This document shows, one piece after another, positions 34,446 through 44,660 of a stretch of DNA of 64,000 nt (position 1 is its first letter; each line of letters begins with the position of its first letter). This DNA comes from Oikopleura dioica (taxonomy: Eukaryota; Chordata; Appendicularia; Copelata; Oikopleuridae), in assembly GCA_907165135.1 (NCBI GenBank), contig OU015568.1, forward strand, positions 11,540,501-11,604,500, read 5' to 3'. The notes under the pieces are model-generated. The model saw only the letters and a program-made list of their open reading frames with translations. It did not search any database and was not told the origin of the DNA. Position numbers and translations under genes: made by a program.

Positions 34446-37400
34446 ATGATGGATTTAAAACCACTAGATTTGTCGGAAATCGCGACGGTTGAAGAACTAC
34501 AGCGACGTAGAGAAGATATTACCAATAAGGTAATGTTGTAAAGACTGCGCTCGGCAACCTGTGTAGAATATCTGAGTCAGGGATCAGTTTTGATATAAAA
34601 ATAAGAATGAGGGGCGAAGCGGCTTATCTCAAAATGACATTTTGATTTATCTTTTAAACTGATTCAGGATCCCGACTCAGGCTTTTGTACAGGTTCGAGA
34701 ACCAAACAGAAACGTATTGAAACTTTCAAACGGGAGTATTAAAAATACTTCTTTCTTTGCGTACCCCGTCATTACTTCCCAGATCCCGCTGATTCTTATT
34801 TCTGAGTCGCTTTGTTTCAAAGTCAAATTGGGTCTATCAACATTTGCTTTAGTATGACGGTTTTATGGACGCTCTCAAAAAACGCCGCTCGCACTTGCAA
34901 CAAGCTCTCAAATTCGGATACTGGCAAAAAGACGCCGCTGAATTGAAAAAGCTGCTCGAGGATCATCTCGCATTGGCAAGGGCCGAGCATGTTGGCCAAA
35001 CAGCGGCTGGTTTCGCTGCGCTGGGCGACTTGGAAACGGACAAAAAAGCGAATAAGGCCGGTCTTGATCGACTCATTGAATCTGGCAAGGGAATGATCGA
35101 AGAAGATCATTTTGCGAAAAGCGAAATTCAACGAACGATTGATGGCCTTCTCGATCTCATGACTCGACTTGAACAGGCGCTTGTCGAGAAGCGAATGAAG
35201 TTAGAATTGCAGCAGCGTATCGATGAGTTCCGAAGTCAACTTAGAAATATGTCGGTTTGGATTGCAGAAAAGCTACCCGCCGCGGAGAGCGATAACTATG
35301 GCTCGACGCTGGAGGAAGTCGTTGCGCTGCAGGCCTCGCTCGTCCGGCTCGATAATGAAGTTAATGGTAAGTTTCTCAAAGGTCAACTCACTGCGTGAGG
35401 CAGAAAGAGTTAATTACCCCCACTTATCTTTTTAATTGTCACATTCCTTATTCTTAATTGTAATTTTAGCCTCCGAATCAATTCTTACCAAACTGCACGA
35501 AGAATCCAAGGAGCTGGAAATCGAAGCCGAGTTTCAAGAAATCCGAAGCGAGTGGAGCACTCTCCGCGAAAAACTTTCTGAACGACGCGAGAAACTGCTT
35601 AAATCTCTCGCAAAGCATAAGTTTTTGGAAGAATGCGAGCATCTGACAAAGTTCATCGTCATTCGACGGGATCAAGTCGACTCCGTGGAGATTTCTACGT
35701 CTATTACAGAGTGCGAGCAGTTTTTGCGGAATAACAATCGAGCTTCCCAGGAAGTTAAGGCGAATCAAATCAGAATTGATGCTCTCCAATCGCAGCTAGA
35801 ATCGATCGACTCTGACGAGTGCAAAGAATCATTCGATGCCGTTGAGAAAAAATGGCAGGATCTTCTTGAATCCCTCGAGCGACAAGCCAAAATGCTCCGA
35901 AAAGAGCTTCGAAATCTCAAGTTCGAGGATCAAGTCCGAAGCTACTCGAAATGGGCAACCGAGACGATCGAATCTGTCAAATCTGTCAATCACCCTAAGG
36001 ACGAAAATGAGCTCGACAGCATCTTGGAAATTTTTGAATCGCAAAAGGAAGATGCTGAGTCGCGACGAGCGCTGTACGAGTTTTTGATTGCCGAAGCAGC
36101 AGAAATTGGCGATGAGTCGAAAGAGCAAGAGCTAAAAGAACTCAACGCTGAATTAGTTGGCGTTATTGCGGAGAAAAAGGAGCTCTATTCTGATGCAAGG
36201 GATTACTTCAAATTCACAAATGACGGCGAGGGCGAACTCGTGTGGATCAATAAAGCTAAAGAGCAATGGCAAACTCTTTCTTCCCAGAAACTTGACTCGA
36301 TTGCCGAAGCGGAAAAGGCACTAGCTGAGCAAAAACGTAATAAAACATCTCTTTATTCAATTGATTATCAATAGTTTAGTCCTCACTTCTGAACTGGAGG
36401 CTCGTGAGCCACGAGTAAAGCAGCTTTTGGCTTTGAAAATAAAATTCGAAGAAGAAAAGGCTGATAATCTAAAGGAGCAGGTTTATATCGGCACATATCG
36501 TTTGTATCAAGATTTTTCACAGACCTATTTTTATCAAAGTTTCCCTTCCTGGTAAAAATCCCTTGGCCTTTTTTGATAGACAGCACTGACTTCTTTGAAC
36601 CTTTTGTTATTCGAATAATACGATCACGTGATTATTTATTAAAAAGGTCAAATTCTAGTTCTGAGATTTCCAAAATTTCTCTAAAAAATGCCCGAAGTTC
36701 GATTTTTTGGGAATGAGACCCTAACCAAGTTCGTGATGACTAGGTTCGTGGGACTAGGTTCGTGATGAGTTCTGCCAGAGAATTGAAATCGGGCTATATT
36801 TTAGGGCAGTAAGGGAAATGGGTTGATGACTAGGTTCGTGGAACTAGGTTCGTGAGTTTTTATAAAGTAAAGATTTAACAAGGAAAGGGTTCGTGGGACG
36901 AGGTTCTCTGAGTTTTTGAACAAGCAAAATGTAGGATTTTATATCCCAAATGAGCCTAGTCTTCACGAACCTAGTCGCACGAACCTAGTCATCAACCCAT
37001 TTCCTTTACTGACCGAAAATGGTGAAGATACAAAAAACACATGTAAAAATCCAAATTTCACGAACCTAGTCTCACGAACCTAGTCTTCACGAACCAAGTC
37101 TTCACGAACCAAGTCTTCACGAACCTAGTCCCACGAACCTAGTCACACGAACCATTTTTTCCAACATGGCACCCACGAACCTAGTCCAACGAACCTAGTC
37201 CTCACGATCCTGGTCATCGGTCTCGATTTTTTTTTCGGAAATCTCCGGAATTGTGCGATTCGAAACTTTTTCGGATCACTCCGAAATCTCCGGAATTGTG
37301 CGTTCTGGAATTGTGCGTAAGGACTGTAAATCAAAACATAAAGTGAGCTTATTGGCTTATAAAATTATTTACTCGACCCCCCCTCTGAGCGTAATTTTAT

Positions 37401-40400
37401 AGATTTTTAGAATTTTTAATTATATAATATAATTAAGCCTGCTAACGACAGCGTGCTAGCAAAATTTATAATTAATAAATTAATAATAATAATAATTAAT
37501 AATAATTGACAATATTACAGTCGATAAAAATATGCTAAGAGGGGGGTCGAGTAAATAGTTTTATAAGTCAATGATAGATGAAAATGACTTTTGCGGAGCA
37601 AACTCGGGACCTCAATATTTTTTGTGCTCATCTTGTAGCGCAGGTTCTGAGGAGTCGAATGGTACGATTTTTATGGTCCAAAGCTTTGAAAAATATCCGA
37701 TTCTAGCGCTTCAAGAACCTGAAAATGACAAGTTTTGACGCCCTGTATCTCCAAAAATCTTCGGAAAAAGTATGGAGATATGGGTATCATTCGAAAGCCC
37801 AGCCAAAATTCTGGTTGCGCAGTTGGTGCGCAAGAGAAAACGACGAAAAAAAATTTTTACTAAAAAATGCACGCTTAAAAATATATTCTTTTGCTTCGAA
37901 TTTTCGGCTGCAAAACGAGTGCGCAACCACAGTTTGAGCTGGGCTTTCGAATGATACCATAATCTCCATAATTTTTTCGAAAATTTTCGGAGATAGAGGG
38001 CGTCAAAGGATTTTTTCTTTAGGGGAGCCTATGACGTCATTTATGATGACTCAGACCCTCAAAACTATATGAATCGACTCCTCAGGAGTCGCTCTTTCAG
38101 ATGAGCACAAGAAACATGGGGGGTAGAATTTTGTTCCGAAAAACTCATTTTCATGTATCCAATAAGCTCACTTTATGTTTTGATTTATTTGACATTTCGA
38201 TTTTTCTTTCCTCGTAATAATCCCTTCCTGGTAAAATAACCTTCCTGGTTATACTTTTTTTTTACCAGGAAGGGATTTTTACCAGGAAAAGAATTTTACC
38301 AGGACGGGATTTTTACCAGGAAGGGACACCCTATTTTTATAAACACCTTGTCCTAATTGACAAGTGCACATTTAAATCAAGCTTTTGAATTCACAGATCC
38401 GCGTTTTACTTATATCCTGAAAATAAGGCTCAACTGACTACCGAATTGGAAGACCTGGCAACTATTCAAGGTCAGCAACAAGAAAAAATCGAACAATCGC
38501 TCAAGCTCCACAAGTTCAACGCTGATGCGGACGAGTTGGACGAGTTTATCGACCAGAAGTATGCGACTTTGGCTGAGTGCAATGCTGCTGATCTTCAATA
38601 TTTACCAGCTAAGGAGCAGAAACTAACTGCAGTGAGAAATGACATTGCTGCCAACCAAAAGCGGCTCAAAGATCTTCAAAGCGATACAGAAGAGTTACCC
38701 GCTTATGCTCAAGTCGAATCCAAGCTTGAGGAAGTCGTCGAACATTGGGACAAGCTGCAAGCTGAGGTCAACCGACTTCATCTTGTGCAACAAGAAGCAG
38801 AACAAGCGGCTGCATTTAAACGATCCTGTGATGAGATCGAGAGTTGGATCGATAATAACGAGCCCAAGATTATGTCTACTGAGACTGGGAAAGACATTGA
38901 GGTAATTTGATAAACTAAAAAGGCTCATTTCCTAATCTAGTGGCTGTTTATATCTATTTTTAGTCATCAAAAGAGCTTCTCGATACGCAAAAAGCCCTGG
39001 CTGATGATTTCGCCTCTCGAGACGATAAGATCAAGGCCCTGGAGGCACAGGTCCAACAGCTCAAAGATAAGGACAACTTCAAGGCAGAAGAGCTCGAACA
39101 TCTCATCGAAACAACTCGAAAGCGATACGACGAGCTCGCACCACATGTAGCCAAAGGAGATGAGCGACTGAAAAAAGCGCTACAGGACTTTGAATTGCTT
39201 AGAAACATCAACGAACAACGAGATATTGCCGCCGAGCAGAAAACGCTCCTCGGCTCTGATTTTAAACCAAAGGACATTATTTCCGCTGAAGCTGCCTTGA
39301 GCAAAACTCGCAACCAAAAATCCGACGTCGCTTCTGCTGATCAGAAAATCGAAGAACTATCCGTGGAGGCAGAAAAGTCTGAGAACGACGATATCAAAAG
39401 CGAAGCAGAAAAACTCAAAGCTGAACGAGAATCTCTCAAAAATGCGATTGATGCCAAGGATGAAGAGCTCAAAAACGCTCTTCAAGCGTTTACATACCTT
39501 TCTGATGCTGCAGAAGCTGACGACTGGATTAAAGAAAAAATGCTTGCTGCAAAAGCTGATCAAATCGGAGCGGATGAAGATGAGGCCGATGCAATGTTGA
39601 AAAAACACACGACTCTTTGTGATGATATCCGAGCCTTTGAAAAGAAAATCGGCGCTCTAAAAGAAGCTAAAGATGCTTGTCCTGCTCAACAGATCGACCT
39701 TGAGCCTGATCGCCAGGAAATGAAAGTAATCAAATCTTTCAAAGCTCAAATCCCACGAGAGCTTACAGTAGAAGAGGGAGACATCGTTAAGATCCTCTCG
39801 AATCCAGGCGGTGAATGGGTAAAAGTTTCAAAGGGCTCCTCAAGCGGCTACATTCCCAGCGAATGCCTTGTCTACATCGACGAAGATGGCAAATCAAAGG
39901 AGTTTATTGACCTGACCGAGCAGCAGGAAAATCTCGAGGCCAGCTTCCAAAAGCTCAATGAAAAGGCGGATGAACGAAAAGATGCACTTGAAAAACAGAA
40001 TAAGAAATTCGAACTCGACCGCGAAGCTGAGGATCTACGACTCTGGATTGCTGAACAGGAGCAAGCGCTTAAACAAGCTCAAGAAGATGGAGAGGATCCA
40101 GAAGCCCTCCGGCAGAAATTTGAGCAATTCCAAAAGAATCAGAAACAAGCCGAAAAGGCTCTCCACGGTCTCAAAGACAAAGCCGAAACTATTGGCATCA
40201 AGGAATCGCCCTCTCTCGACGCAATGAATGAAAAATGGAAAGATTTGGAAGCTCTTGCTGATGACACCGAAAGTCAAATTGGCGGTGCTAATCGACTCAA
40301 GCAGTTCTTGGGTGAAGCTGGTCAAATCGCGGCTTGGATTCAACGTAAAAATGTTCCAAGCGAAGTTCCAGATACTCTCGCAAGGACGAATGCAATGATT

Positions 40401-43400
40401 CGCCGCCACGATGCTCTTGAAGCTGATATGAATGCCATCCAAGATCGCGTTGATCTTCTGACCGACCAAGTCCCGAAGCTCACCGAAGAGCTGCCTGAAT
40501 CCCGTGACGAAATCGAGCGAACCATGGATTCCATTAAAATCGAATGGGAATCACTTAAATCTAAGCAAAGCGCGCACAGAGATGCTCTTACTGAGCGGCA
40601 AAAATTCTTGGACTTCATGAGCAAGGCAAAAGCACACGAAAACTGGCTTGGAAATATGAGTAATCAGCTTGAAAAACTCAAAATTTCCGATGATCTCGCG
40701 ATAATAGAAGCTCAAATTATGCAACATTCTGAGCACAAGAAAATTATCGGCGAAAAGAGCGAAGATTGTGAGAAAATCATCATTCGTGGCAGTGAAGTTA
40801 CCGACTCAAAAGAAAAGGTCGGAGAAAAATCGAACGAGCTTCGAGAGAAAACGAAAGAGCTTGATGATCTCTGGGAAAAAGTCCGAAAGGTTCTTGAAGA
40901 AGCCGCGAAGCTCGCTCGATTCCAGCGTGATTGCCAACGATTTGAAAACTGGATGGAAATTAGAGAAAATGCCCTTTCATCTGATGATGAGGATCAAAAT
41001 GTCGAGATTCTTGCAAAGAAAACTGATGATTTTCATCGCGGAATTAAGCAGCAAGAAGCGAAGATCAATAATATCATCGAGAATTGCGAAAAACTTACGG
41101 AAGAAGGGCACTCACAGGCTGAAAAGATTCAAAGCAACAAAGACAAGCTTCTTGATCGATGGGAAGGACTCAAAGCGAAGCTTACAGAGCGACATAAAGA
41201 AATTGCTGAAGTTGAAACGCTGCAAGAATTCTGGAAGAACGCTGACGAATTCTCTGAGTGGCTCGACGAGAAGATCATTATTGCTGAGCAGCCAATCAAT
41301 GATACGAATCTGAACGAAGGTCTGCAAAAGCACAACGCTTTCAAAGCTGAAATCGAGGCTAACATGGATAGACTTCAGTCAATCCTTACCACTGGTGAAG
41401 CCATTGCTGATAAGAACAAAGAACAAGCGGAAATCATCGAAAAGCGATCAGAAGAATTGAAAGTTAAGTCAGAAAAGCTTCACAAGCTATCTGATGACAA
41501 GTCAAAAGCATACAATGAAGCTGTCAAAATTCGCCAATTTATCGCTGCTTGCAATGCTCTTGAGTTTTGGATCGTTGAGACAAAGACCAGACTTGACACT
41601 GCCGAAGCAAAAGACCTCTCTTCCGCTTTGAGAAACATCAAGAAGATCTCTCAAATCCAAGTTGATATCGCAAACAAACGAGAGACGCGAGACTCTCTTC
41701 TTGATGAGTTCGAAAAGCTGCAAATCAACGAGAAAGCGACTGCTACGAAGAATAAGCTAATTGAAGACTTTGACTCCGTGCAGCTTCAAGTTGAAGCCAA
41801 GCGAGATGAACTCGACAACGCATTGAAACTCTTCAGATTTATCACGGACGCTGATGAAGAAGTTGATTGGTGCAAAGAGAAACTCGTCGTCGTCGAGCAC
41901 GAAGCTCCTTCAAGTGATCTTACCCAATCTCGCGCTACAAGTCTGAAGCATAAGCATTTGGAATACGAATACGAAACAAGATCAGCTAAGATTGACAAGA
42001 TCCTCGCCACGGGCGATGAGCTCGGTGATGACGCCGCTGACAAGGCTCAGGAATTGAAGGAAGCTCAAAGAACACTCGCAGAGGCTCTCAAAGTCAAGGG
42101 GAAAGAACTCGATGACGTTCTTAAAGATCTTCTTTTCCATTCAAATGTGAATGAGGAAATCTCCTGGGCGAATAACAAAGCTAGAATGTTGTCAACAATT
42201 GATCCAGAAACGCAAAACCTCGAGGGAATCCGAAATAAACTCGGTAAAGTTCAAAACCTCAAAATTGACGTTGAAGCTCACGAAGCGAACGCGAAAAAGC
42301 TCAGGGACGGAAAAGAAAATGATCCTCATCTTATGAAACTTACCATCGCTTTTGTCGAGCTGGTGACAACCTATACGGAGACTTTACAAAAACTGCAGGA
42401 TCGCGAGGCATTTTTGGCATTTACAAGAAAGTGTCAGTACTGCTCTGATTGGATAAGCGACCGTCAGCGACGACTTGCTGCTGAAAACATCAATGCGACT
42501 GACATGTCTCTTCTCAACGCTCTTTTGATCAAGCAAGATAACCTCGAAGACTCACTGAAATCTTTTGAATCCGAGGGAATCAACGCCACTGGTGTTCTTT
42601 TGTTAAACTCGAGGAGTCCAACCATCCAGATCTTGAGCACGCTGAGCTCAAATGGGAAGAGCTAAAGCTTGACTGGGAGGAGCTCAAGAGGCTTACCAGA
42701 AATAGAAGAGACACACTTGAACAGCAGAAATCGATGCTCAGAGCCTTTGATGAGCTGTGCATCGAATTTGCGAAGCGTGCTGGGGCCTTCAACTCTTGGT
42801 TCGAAAATGTCGAAGAAAATTTGACTGATCCAATCACATCAGGAAGCGTCCAGGTAAATAGAAAATTTTGAGTTTTGATTTTATCATTATCTTCATAGGA
42901 AGTCGAAAAACGATTCCTCGATCACGACAAGGATGTCCGCGAAGTCAAAAGCGAGGAAGCCTCACTTGTCAAGCTTCGACTTCTTGACGAAAAAATCCGA
43001 ACAGAGGCAAAGATCGAGGATAACCCATACACTTGGTATCAGATGGGCGAGCTTGAGAGCATTTGGGACATGACGGGAACGAGATTGACCGAGCGCATGA
43101 AAGATTTGGAAGATGAAAAAACCCGGCAAGTTCGATTCGACGAGATGCGAAAACAGTTCGCCGACTTCGCAAATAGATTCGCTGAGTTCATCAATTCCAT
43201 TCGCAATAAACTCCACAGTAACGCTCATGAAACTCTCGAGGAGCAGCTTCACAATGTTATTGATCAAGAAAACGCAATCAGAGCTGGCAAACGGGACCTA
43301 GACCTGATTGAAAAGCTCAACGCCACAATGGAGCAAGAACTGATCTTCGACAACGAGTACACTAAACACTCGGCTCTTGGACTCTCGCAAAGCTGGGACG

Positions 43401-43973
43401 GAGTCATTCAGATGTGCCAGCGGATGCAGCGCTCGCTCAAGCAGCAGATTGAAGCTCGATCAAAGACTGGAATCTCTGAAGAGCGAATTCAGGAATGGCG
43501 TGAGTGTTTCGAGCATTTCGACGTCGATAACACTGGTCTTCTCGACTTTATTGGAATGAAATCGCTCTTCCGCTCATTGGGTATTGATTTGGCGCTCAAG
43601 GATGGAGACCAAGAGTCTGATGATTTCCTTGAAATACTCGCGCAGATGAATCTCAGGTAAGATCCCAATAAATTACATATTTCTGATAACTTTGTTTAGC
43701 TGTGAATCTGCAGTTTCCAAGGACGAATTTATCTCATACATGATCACTCGTGAGACAACCCAGGTTCGCGGGAAAGAGGACATCTTCGTTGCTTTCAAGG
43801 CGATTGCTGATCCTGAGAAGCCTTACATCACCGAAAAGGAACTTCGATCTAACCTTACTTCCGAGCAAGCAAAGTACTGTCTTCGTATTATGCCGCTTTA
43901 CAAAGGCGCTGATGCTCCTATGAATGAAAACACACTCGACTACCACAAATTCGTCAACGAATACTTCAAATAA
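34446..43973 (+). CDS. SPTAN1-like: alpha-spectrin
   Basis: Membrane-skeleton protein that pairs with beta-spectrin. Exons: 34446-34529, 34853-35366, 35470-36336, 36380-36480, 38428-38901, 38964-42853, 42899-43656 and 43700-43973, about 2320 residues. Order: a partial start repeat, spectrin repeats (three-helix units with conserved Trp, Glu-rich), an SH3 domain at about residues 930-985 within exon 6, more repeats, then C-terminal EF hands matching the SNPYTW/FDKDKSG region of vertebrate alpha-spectrin. Exon 6 needs one extra T in a TTTT run near 42597 to stay in frame. The SH3 lacks the ALYDY motif and the second EF loop has lost its Asp ligands. Intron 4 (36481-38427) is inflated by palindromic elements; several others are about 45 bp. 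The TAA stop sits inside AATAAA. Confidence 0.95.
36711..37210. repeat. array of GACTAGGTTCGTG motifs in opposing orientation
   Basis: The left part carries GACTAGGTTCGTG copies; the right part carries about ten CACGAACCTAGTC copies, some with AAG for TAG. The flanking AAATGGGTTGATGACTAGG near 36825 is matched by its reverse complement near 36980-37000, so the array folds back on itself. Confidence 0.75.
37327..38187. mobile_element. 860-bp palindromic element nested in intron 4
   Basis: Terminal inverted repeats of 29 bp (37327-37355 and 38159-38187, starting TAAATCAAAACATAAAGTG) look perfect. Inside lie a hairpin at 37357-37570 (TTACTCGACCCCCC and its complement) and long imperfect arms, for example GGTATCATTCGAAAGCCCAG near 37790 against its complement near 37935-37960. 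No coding frame is supported. Confidence 0.8.
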
Positions 43974-44000
43974 ATTTTCTTCTATCTCTTGTGTTGACGT

Positions 44001-44366
44001 TGAAGAATTTTCAATGTTTCTGTTGATTGCGAGCTTTCGAAGAGAATGCTCTTTTTCATCCGGCTAGTACAGTAGGTTAGAGAAGCTACAGTAACATAGG
44101 ACTCATCTAATTCAATTTACGAAAACTCTCTATCTAAGGTGAATTCGATCTAAGGCTCCAGATACGCAATTTATCTCTGTTCTAGACTTCCACTTTCTCT
44201 TCTTTTCTAAACTTTCTCTTTTCTTACCAAATTTCCACACTTACCGATCACTCGCGATTTTCGCCAGTCACGGTGAGTCCTATGATACTGTAGCTTCTCT
44301 GACCTTTTGAACTAGCCTCATTCCCTTCGAAAGCTCGCAATAAACAAAATTATTGAAAATTATTTC
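44001..44366. repeat. long imperfect inverted repeat downstream of spectrin
   Basis: Arms of about 100 bp. AGAGAAGCTACAGTAACATA near 44080 pairs with its complement near 44280-44300 with about one mismatch, and TTGCGAGCTTTCGAAGAG near 44027 pairs with CTTCGAAAGCTCGCAA near 44325-44341. It starts about 30 bp after the spectrin stop, so it may lie in the 3' end of the transcript or just past it. No target duplication was identified. Confidence 0.75.
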
Positions 44367-44660
44367 TGTTCGAAAATTCCATTTTCTCTTCAAATTTGCA
44401 CGTTCTTATGACAAATTGTATCATCTAACCCCCTTTCTCTTCTTTATTCAATTTCCTATCAAGACTTCCTTCATATCTTGATTTTAGTGCACTAATTTTA
44501 ATAAATCATTTATTAAAAATGTAAAATTCAGGCACTCACTTGTCGGTTCTTTCCTTGAATAGATTATTTGGCGACATTATTGAGACTTTTTATTGATATT
44601 TGGTCAGACCTTTGAATTTCAGATTCAAATAAGGGCAATCGAATTCGGACTGTAATAGCG

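Larger units (their letters stand above)
36535..38330. mobile_element. outer fold-back element filling spectrin intron 4
   Basis: TCCCTTCCTGGTAAAAATCC near 36542 is matched by its reverse complement near 38304-38325. CTATTTTTAT flanks both ends (36525-36534 and 38331-38340) and may be the target duplication. The right arm repeats TTTTACCAGGA several times. The element is non-coding and contains the two smaller palindromes listed separately. It lies wholly within an intron. Confidence 0.7.

Noticed and set aside
36711-37210. CRISPR-like appearance of the repeated GACTAGGTTCGTG motif
   Set aside because: Spacing is irregular and short, orientation reverses midway, and the genome is eukaryotic. 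It is part of a fold-back element.
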